Part shown: positions 46,845 through 56,470 of the stretch, piece after piece | Layout of the letters: every line of letters begins with the position of its first letter | Numbering within the stretch: position 1 is the first letter of the stretch | Assembly: GCA_902557775.1 (NCBI GenBank) | Contig: CACEBD010000001.1 | Span: 310,001-374,000 of the forward strand | Direction: 5' to 3' | Source: an uncultured Pelagibacteraceae bacterium | GTDB taxonomy: Bacteria > Pseudomonadota > Alphaproteobacteria > Pelagibacterales > Pelagibacteraceae | Length of the DNA: 64,000 bases | The notes under the pieces: model-generated | The model's database searches: none | Told to the model about the DNA's origin: nothing | Seen by the model: only the letters and a program-made list of their open reading frames with translations | Program-made: the position numbers and the translations under genes

Positions 46845-46852
46845 AAAAAAAT

Positions 46853-48112
46853 ATGAGCGAGCACGAATATACACCGAAATCTAAAGCAGGAAAATGGTTT
46901 AACGATCGTTTACCGTTGCTCACTCTTGGAGCACACCTCACAGATTACCCGACACCTAAAAATCTAAATTACTGGTGGACTTTTGGTGGAATTTTAACTT
47001 TTTGTTTAATCACTCAAATAGTCACAGGAATTGTTTTAGCAATGCATTATGTTGCTCATGCAGATTTAGCTTTTGCAAGTGTAGAACATATAATGAGAGA
47101 TGTAAATTACGGTTGGCTAATAAGATATATTCATAGCAATGGTGCATCTATGTTTTTCCTTGCAGTCTATATTCATATTTTTAGGTCTTTATTTTATGGA
47201 TCATATAAATCACCAAGAGAAGTAATTTGGATCATAGGTCTGATGATTTATTTATTAATGATGGCAGCAGCTTTCATGGGCTATGTTTTGCCTTGGGGTC
47301 AAATGAGCTTCTGGGGCGCTACAGTAATAACAAACTTATTTAGTGCGATTCCGTTAGTTGGAGATAGCATAACAACTTGGTTATGGGGAGCATATTCTGT
47401 AGATAATCCAACACTAAACAGATTTTTTAGTTTACATTATTTAATCCCGTTTTTAATTTTAGGATTAGTAGTTTTGCACATTTGGGCTTTGCATGTTCCA
47501 GGAAATAATAACCCTGTAGGAATTGATATAAAGAAACCATCTAAAGATACAGTGCCATTCCATCCTTATATAACAATTAAAGACGCTTTCGCACTTTTAG
47601 TTTTTATGATTATATTTGCTGGATTTGTATTCTTTACTCCTAATGTTTTGGGACACTCAGATAATTATATTCCCGCAAATCCGTTAGTTACACCTGCTCA
47701 TATAGTACCTGAATGGTATTTGTTACCATTTTACGCAATTTTAAGATCTGTACCTGATAAATTAGGTGGAGTAATTTTAATGTTTAGTGCAATTTTTATT
47801 TTATTTGTCTTACCATGGTTAGATACATCAAAAGTTAGATCGGCTGTTTTTAGACCGATTTATAGACAGTTCTTTTGGATACTAGTAATAGACGTTCTAA
47901 TGCTTGGTTATGTTGGTGCGATGCCAGCTGAAGGAATTTACTTAGTATTAGCTAGAGTGGGAACTATTTATTACTTTTTACATTTTATAGTAGTTATGCC
48001 TGTTGTTGGTTATTTAGAAAAAACAGACCCGATTCCTATGAGTATCTCCGAGCCAGTATTAACTGGAGGAGCAGAACCATCTTTAGCTAGGAAGGTTAAT
48101 GATAAAGTCTAA
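46853..48112 (+). CDS. petB: Cytochrome b of the bc1 complex
   Basis: Membrane core of the bc1 complex with two b hemes and the quinol sites. The 419-residue protein has eight helices; motifs are [12 protein letters not shown] near residue 59, the second-helix [20 protein letters not shown] near 99, the Qo-region [20 protein letters not shown] near 143 and the [13 protein letters not shown] stretch near 284 (PEWY is the Qo signature). The end overlaps petC by 14 bases. Confidence 0.98.
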   Translation: MSEHEYTPKSKAGKWFNDRLPLLTLGAHLTDYPTPKNLNYWWTFGGILTFCLITQIVTGIVLAMHYVAHADLAFASVEHIMRDVNYGWLIRYIHSNGASMFFLAVYIHIFRSLFYGSYKSPREVIWIIGLMIYLLMMAAAFMGYVLPWGQMSFWGATVITNLFSAIPLVGDSITTWLWGAYSVDNPTLNRFFSLHYLIPFLILGLVVLHIWALHVPGNNNPVGIDIKKPSKDTVPFHPYITIKDAFALLVFMIIFAGFVFFTPNVLGHSDNYIPANPLVTPAHIVPEWYLLPFYAILRSVPDKLGGVILMFSAIFILFVLPWLDTSKVRSAVFRPIYRQFFWILVIDVLMLGYVGAMPAEGIYLVLARVGTIYYFLHFIVVMPVVGYLEKTDPIPMSISEPVLTGGAEPSLARKVNDKV

Positions 48113-48881
48113 TATAAAACTACTCGTTTTATCTTTTTTGCTACTTATCTCACTTAGACCACTACAAAGCGCTGAAATGGTGGATCCAATTAAAGTGGAT
48201 TGGAGTTTTAAAGGTTTAACGGGAACCTTTGATAGAGCATCACTACAAAGAGGCTTTCAAGTTTATAAAGAAGTTTGTGCTTCTTGCCATTCAATGCAAT
48301 ATCTTAGCTATAGAAATCTAGGAGAACCTGGCGGACCTGAATTTTCAGAACAAGAAGTAAAAGCAATTGCTGCTAGTTTTGAAATAGAGGATGGTCCAGA
48401 CTCTCAAGGAGAAATGTTTACTCGACCAGGAAAACCTTCAGACAAATTTAAAAGTCCATACCCTAATGTTCAGGCAGCAACAGCTGCTAATGGTGGGGCA
48501 TACCCGCCTGATATGTCAGTTTTAGTCAAGGCAAGAAAAGGAGGAGCTAATTATATTTATTCAGTTCTTGTAGGTTACGAAGATCCTCCTCCAGGTGTAA
48601 CTCTTGATGACGGTGTTTATTACAATAAATATATGGCTGGCAATAAAATTAAAATGCCAAATAATTTAATGAATGGTCTAGTTGAATATGCAGATGGCAC
48701 CGAGTCTACTGTTGATCAAATGGCTAAAGATGTAACAACTTTTTTGGCATGGGCTGCTGAACCTGAACTCGAGGAGAGACATAAAACTGGAGTAAAAGTA
48801 ATCATTTACTTAATTTTATTAACGGTATTAGTTTATTTGAGTATGAAAAAAATTTGGTCAAGGATTGACACGGAAATATAA
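48099..48881 (+). CDS. petC: Cytochrome c1
   Basis: Heme c subunit of the bc1 complex, periplasmic with a C-terminal anchor. The 260-residue protein has a signal peptide ending near LQSAEM, the heme-binding CASCHSM near residue 60, the methionine-ligand region MPNNLMNG near 186, and a C-terminal helix (about 233-250). Its last 24 bases overlap the convergent ychF gene, the longest convergent overlap in the window. Confidence 0.96.
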   Translation: MIKSNIKLLVLSFLLLISLRPLQSAEMVDPIKVDWSFKGLTGTFDRASLQRGFQVYKEVCASCHSMQYLSYRNLGEPGGPEFSEQEVKAIAASFEIEDGPDSQGEMFTRPGKPSDKFKSPYPNVQAATAANGGAYPPDMSVLVKARKGGANYIYSVLVGYEDPPPGVTLDDGVYYNKYMAGNKIKMPNNLMNGLVEYADGTESTVDQMAKDVTTFLAWAAEPELEERHKTGVKVIIYLILLTVLVYLSMKKIWSRIDTEI

Positions 48882-49928
48882 TACGTCTCCATCTTTAACT
48901 ATATAATCTTTTCCTTCAATCCTAAGTTTTCCATTTTCTTTGCATTTTTCAACACTTCCATATTTGAGAAAATCATCACATGATACTGTTTCTGCTCTAA
49001 TGAAATTTTTTTCAAAATCTGTGTGTATTACACTTGCTGCTTTAGATGCTGGAGTATTTTTTTTCACTGTCCATGCTCGACTTTCCTCAGGACCGGATGT
49101 AAAAAAAGTATTCAATTGTAGTAGATCGTAACCTTCTTTAATCAATTTATTTATTCCAGTTTTGTATAAACCTATATCTTTCATAAAAGACTCTTTTTCA
49201 CTTTTATCAAGTCCTGTTATTTGGTCTTCTATATCAGCACAAATGTTAATTGTTTTTTCGTTAGGATATTTTTTTTTTATTTGTTGAGTATATTGATTAC
49301 CATCAGATAGATTTTCTTCATCAACATTACAAACAATTATTTTTGGTTTTACACTAAGTAAACCAATACTAGTTAGAATTTTTTTTTCCTCTTTATTATC
49401 AAAAGTTATTTCCTCACCTTTTTCTAATTGCTTAAATTTTTGCTCTAAAATTTCAATGTCTTTTTCGCCGAGAAGTTTTTTTTTACTTTTTTCTAATTTT
49501 TTGTGGATAATATCTAGGTCTGATAGAAGAATCTCAGTTTTAATTATTTCTAAATCATCAGCTGGGTTTATCTTTGAGTTTACATGAGTAATTTTATCAG
49601 AGTCAAAACATCTAACTAAATGTATAATTGCATCAACTTCTCTAATGTGAGCAAGAAATTTGTTGCCTAAACCTTCACCTTTGGATGCTCCTTTTACTAA
49701 ACCAGCTATGTCAACAAATGTAATATTTGTATAAATTTTTTTCTTGGATTTTGATAATATAGATAGTTGATCCAGTCTTTCATCAATTACATCAACTATA
49801 CCTATATTAGGGTCAATCGTGCAAAAAGGAAAATTCGCAGCCTCTGCATTTTTTGAAGCTGTTAAAGCGTTAAATAAAGTTGATTTACCAACATTTGGTA
49901 AGCCAACTATTCCACATTTAAATCCCAT
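48858..49928 (-). CDS. ychF: Ribosome-associated P-loop ATPase YchF
   Basis: Obg-family nucleotidase that prefers ATP and binds ribosomes. The 356-residue protein has the P-loop GLPNVGKSTLFNALT (residues 8-22), VDIAGLVKGASKGEGLGNKFL near 73, and a C-terminal TGS-like domain with FIRAETVSCDDFL near 311. Length is normal. It overlaps pth by 11 bases, a common pth-ychF pairing. The overlap with petC leaves no terminator between them. Confidence 0.95.
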   Translation of the reverse strand: MGFKCGIVGLPNVGKSTLFNALTASKNAEAANFPFCTIDPNIGIVDVIDERLDQLSILSKSKKKIYTNITFVDIAGLVKGASKGEGLGNKFLAHIREVDAIIHLVRCFDSDKITHVNSKINPADDLEIIKTEILLSDLDIIHKKLEKSKKKLLGEKDIEILEQKFKQLEKGEEITFDNKEEKKILTSIGLLSVKPKIIVCNVDEENLSDGNQYTQQIKKKYPNEKTINICADIEDQITGLDKSEKESFMKDIGLYKTGINKLIKEGYDLLQLNTFFTSGPEESRAWTVKKNTPASKAASVIHTDFEKNFIRAETVSCDDFLKYGSVEKCKENGKLRIEGKDYIVKDGDVLYFRVNP

Positions 49929-50490
49929 TAAGGTTCTGATTAACTTTACTTGAAAATAAATCTATTTTTTTATCAATTAATGTAGGAATTTGTTTTACAA
50001 TATTTTCTGTAATTTCTTTTATTTTTTCTTCTTCATCCTCTTTGAAATCCTCTAGAACATGGTTGTTGACTTTCTTTTTATGTTTCGGATGACCAATTCC
50101 TATTCTCACTCTAGAGTAATCTTTTCCGATAAACTTATCTATTGATTCAATGCCATTATGTCCAGCGCTTGTACCTCCAAATTTAGCTTTGACTTTTCCA
50201 AAATCAATATCCATGTCATCATGAAAAACAATTACATCTTTAGCATCAATCTTAAAATAATCTATAAGCTCCTTAATTGCGGTACCTGAATTGTTCATAA
50301 AAGTTAATGGCTTAATTGCATAGATTTTTTTTTCTTCAATACTTCCAGTTGTTAATAAGCCTTTAAATTTTGGTTTTTGTTTGGAAAGTTTAAAATGAGC
50401 ATTTATAGCGTCTATTATTTTAAATCCGATGTTGTGTCTTGTATTTGTATAATTAGATCCTGGATTTCCTAATCCAACGAGTAAAAGCAT
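49918..50490 (-). CDS. pth: Peptidyl-tRNA hydrolase
   Basis: Recycles peptidyl-tRNA dropped from stalled ribosomes. The 190-residue protein opens with LLVGLGNPGSNYTNTRHNIGF, has KPLTFMNNSGTAI near residue 60 and DDMDIDFGKVKAKFGGTSAGHNG near 91, with the catalytic His in NTRHN. It follows rplY by 5 bases and overlaps ychF by 11 bases. Confidence 0.97.
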   Translation of the reverse strand: MLLLVGLGNPGSNYTNTRHNIGFKIIDAINAHFKLSKQKPKFKGLLTTGSIEEKKIYAIKPLTFMNNSGTAIKELIDYFKIDAKDVIVFHDDMDIDFGKVKAKFGGTSAGHNGIESIDKFIGKDYSRVRIGIGHPKHKKKVNNHVLEDFKEDEEEKIKEITENIVKQIPTLIDKKIDLFSSKVNQNLNGI

Positions 50491-50495
50491 TTTAG

Positions 50496-51248
50496 TTATT
50501 TCTTTTCAGCAGGTTTTTTTTCGGCTGGTTTTTTATCATCAGGTTTTTTTTCAGCAGCACCATCTTTAGGTTTATCATCTTTTTTAGCTCCTTCACCTTC
50601 TTTCGTTGCTGCTTCCGCTCCATCTGCTGCAACCTCACCCTCTGCACCTTCTGCTGCTGCCTCCTCGGCTGGCTTTTCCGGCTCTTTTATTACTGTTGGA
50701 GCTGCTACGGTCGCGACAACAAAATCACGATCTGTAATTGTGGGTAAAACGTTTTCTGGAAGCTTTACAGAGGAAATCTTAATACTAGTTCCTATGTCCG
50801 TTCCATTTAAATCTACAACGATCTCATCAGGAATATTTTCTGCCGGACATTTTAATTCAACCTTCCTTCTAACGATATTCAATACTCCTCCCCGTTTTAA
50901 ACCTGGAGAGTCTGGATGATTAATAAACTTAACAGGTATTTCTATAATAATTTTTTTACCTGAAACAATTCTCATAAAGTCGATATGAATCGGTTCCTCT
51001 GATACAACATGATAAGATACATCTCTTGGTATAACTTTTTCTTTTTTTCCATCCACTTCAATTTCTAAAACTTTTGATAAAAATGTGTCTGAATTAATTA
51101 TGTTGGAAATTTCTTTTTTACTTACTGAAATATTTTGATTTGGATCTTTACCTCCATATAAAATTGCAGGTATAAAACCCTCAGCCCGTAATTTGTTATT
51201 TGAGCCAGATGATAAACTTTTTCTTTTAATTGCTTTAAGATTATTCAT
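50496..51248 (-). CDS. rplY: Ribosomal protein L25 (Ctc form) with a long charged tail
   Basis: 5S rRNA-binding protein of the large subunit. Start at 51248 gives MNNLKAIKRKSLSSGSNNKL; a TTG at 51278 would lie before the predicted -10 box and add hydrophobic residues. Two domains are visible: the N-terminal L25 barrel (about 3-90, with GFIPAILYGGKDPNQ) and the C-terminal TL5/Ctc domain (about 95-180). The final 65 or so residues are only Ala, Glu, Gly, Lys, Asp and Pro, ending in repeated KKPAE units, and look disordered. Confidence 0.9.
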   Translation of the reverse strand: MNNLKAIKRKSLSSGSNNKLRAEGFIPAILYGGKDPNQNISVSKKEISNIINSDTFLSKVLEIEVDGKKEKVIPRDVSYHVVSEEPIHIDFMRIVSGKKIIIEIPVKFINHPDSPGLKRGGVLNIVRRKVELKCPAENIPDEIVVDLNGTDIGTSIKISSVKLPENVLPTITDRDFVVATVAAPTVIKEPEKPAEEAAAEGAEGEVAADGAEAATKEGEGAKKDDKPKDGAAEKKPDDKKPAEKKPAEKK

Positions 51249-51266
51249 AAAAAATATAAAATTGGG

Positions 51267-51295
51267 TATATAACTCAAGATCTTAATTAAAACAA
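51267..51295 (-). promoter_or_regulatory. Predicted promoter of rplY
   Basis: On the minus strand TTGTTT (51290-51295) and TATATA (51267-51272) are 17 bases apart. The start of transcription would fall about 10-12 bases before the ATG at 51248. This placement supports 51248 as the start codon. Confidence 0.45.
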
Positions 51296-51298
51296 GTG

Positions 51299-52231
51299 TT
51301 AATTAAACAAATCCGATACAGAATTTGAATTAGCTATTCTTTTAATAGCCTCCGACATCAGTGAGGCAATAGATAACACCTCAATTTTATTATTATCTTT
51401 AATTTTATTAGAATTATCAATGGTATCGGTGATTATTAGTTTTTTTATTTTTGAATTTTTAATTTTTTTAACTGCATCTCCACTCAATACGGCATGAGTA
51501 ATAAAGACGTAAACTTCATTAGCGCCATTTTTTTTTAGAGCTTCGACTGCATTTACGATCGTTCCTCCACTATCAATTATATCATCGACGATAATACATG
51601 TTTTATTTTTAACATCTCCTATAATATTCATCACTTCAGATTTTCCAGGCGCTGGCCTTCTTTTGTCAATAATTGCTAAATCAGCTTTTATTCTAGTAGC
51701 TAAAGCTCTGGTTCTTGCAACACCCCCAACATCTGGAGAAACACAAATTAATTTTTTTGAGCTAAATTTTTTTTTAATATATTTTGCAAACAAAGGTGCT
51801 GTATATAAATTATCAACCGGCATATCAAAAAATCCTTGAATCTGTCCTGCATGTAAATCTACAGTAACTACTCTTGTAGCTCCGGCATTTGAAATAAGGT
51901 TTGCCACAACTTTTGCGGAAATTGATGTTCTCGGCGCAACTTTTCTATCTTGTCTTGCATAACCAAAATATGGAATTACCGCAGTAATAGTTTTTGCTGA
52001 AGATCTTTTAAGGGCATCAACCACAAGTAAAAGTTCCATTATGTTATCATTTGCAGGATTAGAAGTAGACTGAATAACAAAAACACTATTTCCTCTTATG
52101 TTTTCATTTATTTCAATATAAATTTCTCCATCTGCAAATCTCTTAATATTAGTGTTAATTAATTTTAATTTTAGGTTTTTGGAAATATCTTTGCTAAGCT
52201 TGAGATTGCTTGTTCCAGATAAAATTTTCAT
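51299..52231 (-). CDS. prs: Ribose-phosphate pyrophosphokinase
   Basis: Makes PRPP from ribose-5-phosphate and ATP for nucleotide, His and Trp synthesis. The 310-residue protein has FADGEIYIEINENIRG near residue 32, YFGYARQDRK near 96, the metal-binding VTVDLHAGQIQGFFD near 125 and the PRPP motif CIIVDDIIDSGGTI near 210. Length is normal. A near-consensus promoter lies just upstream in the 48-base gap after pgeF. Confidence 0.97.
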   Translation of the reverse strand: MKILSGTSNLKLSKDISKNLKLKLINTNIKRFADGEIYIEINENIRGNSVFVIQSTSNPANDNIMELLLVVDALKRSSAKTITAVIPYFGYARQDRKVAPRTSISAKVVANLISNAGATRVVTVDLHAGQIQGFFDMPVDNLYTAPLFAKYIKKKFSSKKLICVSPDVGGVARTRALATRIKADLAIIDKRRPAPGKSEVMNIIGDVKNKTCIIVDDIIDSGGTIVNAVEALKKNGANEVYVFITHAVLSGDAVKKIKNSKIKKLIITDTIDNSNKIKDNNKIEVLSIASLMSEAIKRIANSNSVSDLFN

Positions 52232-52243
52232 GAAAAGTGCTTA

Positions 52244-52272
52244 TTTATACAATTATTTTAAAAGGTTTTCAA
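52244..52272 (-). promoter_or_regulatory. Predicted strong promoter of prs
   Basis: On the minus strand TTGAAA (52267-52272) and TATAAA (52244-52249) are separated by 17 bases, each matching the sigma70 consensus at five of six positions. It is the best promoter match I found in the window. The -10 box ends 12 bases before the ATG, giving a leader of about 5 bases. Confidence 0.65.
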
Positions 52273-52279
52273 ATTTAAT

Positions 52280-53032
52280 CTATCCTAAACTTATTACAGA
52301 TATACACCTTCCATAGTCTTTTTGTTTTAAAATTGATGATCTTCTGTAGCTAAAAAAGTTATTCTTATCTTTAAAAGTGTCTCTATTTATATGGTCAACG
52401 ATTACTTTTTGTCTTAAAAGCTTGTCGGCAACAAATTTCCTCAGATTGAACAATTTTTTGTATTCATTTTTTCTGGTAAAATATTTACGATAATTTTTTG
52501 ATTTATTAATAAATTTTTTAAAAAATTTGTTATCGACCTCGTAAGTTTTTTTTCCAATACATGGACCAACGCTTGCATATATTTCATTTTTAACATTTAA
52601 TTTTTTTATCTTATAAATGGTTTTTTCTACAATTCCAGAATATGCTCCTTTCCACCCAGCATGAATGCATCCTACGACTCCATTAGCACGATCATAAAGT
52701 AAAATAGGAACGCAATCTGCAGTTACCACACCTAAAGCAATTCTTTTAATCTCAGTAATCATAGCATCTGAATTAATTTTATAATTTCTGTTGTTTGCCT
52801 TTATGTGGGTCACTCTATTGCTATGAGTTTGATGCATTAGAATTAATTCATTATTTTTGCGATTCATTTTTTTTGATACATATCTTAAATTTCTATTAAT
52901 ATTTTTTTTGTTATCTCTAGAACCTCTGCCACAATTCAAACTTTGATATATTCCTTTCGAGAAGCCACTTTTTCTTGAAAAAAAACAGTGATTAATTTCT
53001 TTAAAACTCTTAAGTTTTTTTGAAAAAAACAT
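52280..53032 (-). CDS. pgeF: Multicopper-oxidase-like domain protein (PgeF/YfiH family)
   Basis: Member of the YfiH/LACC1 family. Characterised members act as purine nucleoside phosphorylase or adenosine deaminase, and the E. coli protein is implicated in peptidoglycan editing. The 250-residue protein has LMHQTHSNRV near residue 65 and the zinc-binding Cys/His in VVTADCVPILLYD near 102 and GCIHAGWKGAYSG near 120. It abuts the midA-like gene by one base. Which of the reported activities applies here is open. Confidence 0.87.
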   Translation of the reverse strand: MFFSKKLKSFKEINHCFFSRKSGFSKGIYQSLNCGRGSRDNKKNINRNLRYVSKKMNRKNNELILMHQTHSNRVTHIKANNRNYKINSDAMITEIKRIALGVVTADCVPILLYDRANGVVGCIHAGWKGAYSGIVEKTIYKIKKLNVKNEIYASVGPCIGKKTYEVDNKFFKKFINKSKNYRKYFTRKNEYKKLFNLRKFVADKLLRQKVIVDHINRDTFKDKNNFFSYRRSSILKQKDYGRCISVISLG

Positions 53033-54096
53033 TAATCAAATCCTAAGTAATTATTTTTTTTAAATTTATAAGCTAAAATTACTTTAAATAAATCTCCCAT
53101 AGATTTTGGGCTTAATAAACGTTTTAATCTTAGGTATAAGTTAGTTTGATCACTAAATTTCATTTTTTTTCCTAATATTTCAGCTCTCTCAATGATTCCT
53201 AGTTTTCTTAAGAATTCGTTTTGAGTTATTGTTTTTTTTACTTTCATTTTATTTTTTAAAAAGTATTCATCTAATAAAGAAAAATTGACATGGGACGTCA
53301 CATCTGCCTCCCCTAAATTTTTTAATATATCATTTTTTTTATGCCGTTTAACCGATTGTAAAGTATTCTTATTGGCTTGTTTTACATACCCATAATCTAT
53401 TAATAGAAGACATCCCTCAAATTTTTGAATTTTTTTGATAATTTTATCTAAAATTTTAAATCCTAATTTAGGAAATTCAATAAATTTAAGTTTTTTTAAA
53501 GTTTTAAAAGATTTAATAATTTGAACATCTTTTTTGGATGCTTTTTTAAAAATTTCTTCAATATTATCAACTTGATTTATCTGAAAATACTTTTCTAGCA
53601 CAATGTTCTTTTTTTTAATAAATTGCTTTATTGGTATAGCATCTAAAAATTCATTACCAAAAAATATTACTGGGCCTTTTCTTACTTTGTCAAAATTATC
53701 GATCCATGATACTTGTTTTTTGTTAAAATATTTTTTTTGATTACTTATTAAAAGTTTACTCTTTTCGTAAAAATAAATCTTTTTTGCGTTGTTAAAATTT
53801 GGAAATTTTTTAAAAACATCAATAAGGACTTTCATTAAACTACCATCACCCGGACCAAGCTCTACAATGTTGAATACTTTCGGTTTATTAAAATTCTCCC
53901 ATGTAGAAATTATCCAAATAGCAATCATTTCAGAAAATAAATTTGAAATTTTAGGGGCTGTTAGATAGTCACCATCTTTTCCAAAAGGATGATTAGTATT
54001 ATAATATCCAATTTTCTTTTCATATAAAATTTTTTGAAAAAATTCATCTATAGGTAATAATTTTGTTTTTTTAAAAAATTTTTTATGATTTTTCAT
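53032..54096 (-). CDS. SAM-dependent methyltransferase, MidA/NDUFAF7 family
   Basis: A 354-residue class I methyltransferase-fold protein. Family marks are KKIGYYNTNHPFGKDGDYLTAPKIS near residue 29 (first segment), the SAM site IVELGPGDGSLMKVL near 77, and FFGNEFLDAIPIKQF near 125. The human relative methylates an arginine in a complex I subunit; the bacterial target is not established. It overlaps lgt by 14 bases and abuts pgeF, a gene order common in alphaproteobacteria. Confidence 0.88.
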   Translation of the reverse strand: MKNHKKFFKKTKLLPIDEFFQKILYEKKIGYYNTNHPFGKDGDYLTAPKISNLFSEMIAIWIISTWENFNKPKVFNIVELGPGDGSLMKVLIDVFKKFPNFNNAKKIYFYEKSKLLISNQKKYFNKKQVSWIDNFDKVRKGPVIFFGNEFLDAIPIKQFIKKKNIVLEKYFQINQVDNIEEIFKKASKKDVQIIKSFKTLKKLKFIEFPKLGFKILDKIIKKIQKFEGCLLLIDYGYVKQANKNTLQSVKRHKKNDILKNLGEADVTSHVNFSLLDEYFLKNKMKVKKTITQNEFLRKLGIIERAEILGKKMKFSDQTNLYLRLKRLLSPKSMGDLFKVILAYKFKKNNYLGFD

Positions 54097-54877
54097 TTTT
54101 TTTTAAGAAATTTAAAATAATTAAACCTGCTAAGATCATAATAATACTTAAAATAGTCCCCATACTTAAATATTCAAAGAAATAGCCAAGTTGCTCATCA
54201 GGTTCTCTAAAAAACTCTGAGAAAACTCTAAAAATTCCATAATATATTAAAAAAAGATAAGAGCAGGTACCTACTTTGTAAGATTGTTTAAAGATAGTAT
54301 TTTTCATAATTAAAAATAAAACCATTCCCTCAAAAAAAGCTTCATATAATTGCGATGGATGTCTTGGCATCATATCTATTGAAGGAAATATAACACTCCA
54401 TGAAATATTACTTACTTTACCGACTAACTCCCCGTTGATGAAATTTGCTATTCGACCAAAAAATATTCCTATTGGAGATACGCATGCGATAATATCTAAT
54501 AAAAAAAATGTTTTAATATTCTTTTTAATCGCAAAATAATATGTACCCAAAATAATACCAAGCAATGCCCCATGAAAAGACATGCCGCCAAGCCAAATCT
54601 TTAAAATTTCTGAAGGATTATTAAAATAGTAAATCGGATTATAAAAAATTACATATCCAACTCTGCCCCCAATAATCATTGAAATAATTAGATAGGAAAT
54701 AAGATCATCAAAATCATTTGCGACTAAACTTCCTTTAGATTTTTCAGGTATATTAGATATTATTTTTTTTCCATACCACCAACCAATCAAAATACCTAAG
54801 ATATATGCTAAAGAGTACCATCTCACAGCGAAAAAACCAAAATCAAATATAACAGGATCTAAATTATGTATAAACAT
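54083..54877 (-). CDS. lgt: Prolipoprotein diacylglyceryltransferase
   Basis: Transfers diacylglycerol to the lipobox cysteine of prolipoproteins in the inner membrane, the step before LspA. The 264-residue protein has seven helices, FFAVRWYSLAYILG near residue 15, the GGRVGYVIFYNP segment near 71 and the Lgt signature GRIANFINGELVGKVS near 141. First gene of lgt-midA-pgeF, divergent from ubiK. Confidence 0.95.
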   Translation of the reverse strand: MFIHNLDPVIFDFGFFAVRWYSLAYILGILIGWWYGKKIISNIPEKSKGSLVANDFDDLISYLIISMIIGGRVGYVIFYNPIYYFNNPSEILKIWLGGMSFHGALLGIILGTYYFAIKKNIKTFFLLDIIACVSPIGIFFGRIANFINGELVGKVSNISWSVIFPSIDMMPRHPSQLYEAFFEGMVLFLIMKNTIFKQSYKVGTCSYLFLIYYGIFRVFSEFFREPDEQLGYFFEYLSMGTILSIIMILAGLIILNFLKKNEKS

Positions 54878-54889
54878 TGTTTAGCTTAT

Positions 54890-54918
54890 AACATATTTGA
54901 AATTAAGATACCTTTCAA
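54890..54918 (-). promoter_or_regulatory. Predicted promoter of lgt
   Basis: On the minus strand TTGAAA (54913-54918) and TATGTT (54890-54895) are 17 bases apart, with the -10 box 12 bases before the lgt ATG. It interleaves with a plus-strand promoter for ubiK, so the two polymerases would compete for the same 29 bases. Confidence 0.4.
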
Positions 54919-54925
54919 ATAAGAT
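54897..54925 (+). promoter_or_regulatory. Predicted promoter of ubiK
   Basis: TTGAAA (54897-54902) and TAAGAT (54920-54925) are 17 bases apart. The -10 box ends 5 bases before the ATG at 54931, predicting a leaderless message. It overlaps the divergent lgt promoter. Confidence 0.45.
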
Positions 54926-54930
54926 AAGAT

Positions 54931-55170
54931 ATGAGTAATTCAGAAAAAATTTTAAAAACACTTTCCCACCTGATTGAAAACGGTATTTTAACATCAAAAG
55001 ATATAAGAGAAGAGATGATTACAGATTTAAAATTTAAAAAAGATAAAATAATTAATAAACTTAACCTTGTTTCTAGAGAGGAATTTGAGGTATTAAAAAA
55101 AATTATCGAAAAACAAGATCAAGAAATTAAAAAACTTAAGAAAATAAAAAAAGCTAGAAAGGTAAAGTAA
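54931..55170 (+). CDS. ubiK: UbiK family (BMFP / YqiC-like) small coiled-coil protein
   Basis: Accessory factor of ubiquinone synthesis in the family of E. coli YqiC/UbiK. The 79-residue protein has an N-terminal helical part and a trimeric-type coiled coil with the family stretch VSREEFEVLKKIIEKQDQEI (about residues 47-66), ending in a lysine-rich tail. Its last 17 bases overlap the convergent histidine kinase gene. The function is taken from family resemblance. Confidence 0.82.
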   Translation: MSNSEKILKTLSHLIENGILTSKDIREEMITDLKFKKDKIINKLNLVSREEFEVLKKIIEKQDQEIKKLKKIKKARKVK

Positions 55171-56470
55171 CTTTTACTTGCAGACCATTGTATCTACTTT
55201 TTCCTAACTGTATGTTTCCACCATGGGAATTGATAATATCTTCCACAAGAGCTAGTCCTAAACCAACCCCGGATTTATTTAAGCTTCTACTTTTATCTAA
55301 TCTGAAAAAAGGCTTTAAAACATTTTTGAATTGATCTTCAGGTATTCCCGGGCCATCATCCTCAAAAATTATTATAGCTCGATTGTTCCCTTTAATTAAT
55401 TCAACAAATACTTTTTTTCCATAAGTAAGACCATTTTGAATAATATTTTCGAAGCTCCTTTTTAAAGAGGTAGGCCTGCCCATTAAATTTATACTACTAT
55501 TACAAACAATTTTTAAATTGTCATTATTAATTTGACTTTTAATCTCATCAAATAAATCTTTTAAATTGACACTAGCGGTATTCTCTTGAGATTGAGTTTT
55601 AGCAAATTGAAGGTAATCATTTAGCATTTTTTCCATTTCGTCGATATCTTTTGACATTTTCTCAGATAATTCCTTCTCTTTAATCATGGCTAACTGTAGT
55701 TTCAATCTAGTTAAAGGTGTTCGTAAATCATGACTTATGCCAGAAAGCATTTCAGATCTTTGATTTAAATGACGATTAATTCTTTTGGCCATTCTGTCAA
55801 ATTCATATGCAGCTTTTCTAATTTCTTGTGCACCTGATGGTCGAAAATCATTTACATAATCCCCTTTTCCAAATCTTTCAGCTGCTTTAGCAAGTTTCAC
55901 TAGAGGCCTTGTTTGATTTTTTAAAAATATCAAAGCAATAATTATTAATAATAAAGAAGGTAAAGTTGTCCACAAAACAAATAACCTTATAGATGATGTA
56001 GAAACCATCTCTTTTGGTACTAAAAATTCGATGGTTTCATTTTCTGATCGTATTTTTATCTCAACTGCATTTTTAAACTTAGAAGTATTAAACCAATAAT
56101 TGTTATTACCAAATGTAGATTTTAATTCTCTTCTTAGCGATCTGTCCATTGGGCTAAATTTTCGTTCACCTGTATAACTTGGAAAGATATCTTTACTTAT
56201 TCCAATTTCAAAATTAAAGTTATTTTTATAACTGTCAGTAAAAAAATCTAAATTTTTTTTATCATTTTGGTAAACTTCTTGAATAGCCTTAAGTTGAGAT
56301 ACTAATGACCTAGTAATATTTTTATTAGCCTTGATCCAAATGCTGTCATAAAAAACAATTGTTATAATTAATTGTAAAATAATTGTCGGAGCAGCAACTA
56401 TTATTAAAGCTCTATAAAATAATCTTTTTGGTAAAATAATTTTTAATAATCTATTCAATCCATAGAACAT
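55154..56470 (-). CDS. EnvZ-like sensor histidine kinase
   Basis: Membrane sensor kinase of 438 residues. Two helices (about 20-42 and 165-188) flank a periplasmic domain of some 120 residues; a HAMP domain follows (about 190-240), then HisKA with the phospho-acceptor in SGISHDLRTPLTRLKLQ near residue 245, and a catalytic domain with FENIIQNGLTYG, DDGPGIP and GVGLGLALVEDI. The signal sensed is unknown. It overlaps the response regulator gene by 20 bases, so the two form a pair. Confidence 0.92.
   Translation of the reverse strand: MFYGLNRLLKIILPKRLFYRALIIVAAPTIILQLIITIVFYDSIWIKANKNITRSLVSQLKAIQEVYQNDKKNLDFFTDSYKNNFNFEIGISKDIFPSYTGERKFSPMDRSLRRELKSTFGNNNYWFNTSKFKNAVEIKIRSENETIEFLVPKEMVSTSSIRLFVLWTTLPSLLLIIIALIFLKNQTRPLVKLAKAAERFGKGDYVNDFRPSGAQEIRKAAYEFDRMAKRINRHLNQRSEMLSGISHDLRTPLTRLKLQLAMIKEKELSEKMSKDIDEMEKMLNDYLQFAKTQSQENTASVNLKDLFDEIKSQINNDNLKIVCNSSINLMGRPTSLKRSFENIIQNGLTYGKKVFVELIKGNNRAIIIFEDDGPGIPEDQFKNVLKPFFRLDKSRSLNKSGVGLGLALVEDIINSHGGNIQLGKSRYNGLQVKVTLPF

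Noticed and set aside
51249-51278. TTG-initiated extension of rplY
   Set aside because: It would place a predicted -10 box inside the coding region and add a hydrophobic stretch not seen in L25 proteins.
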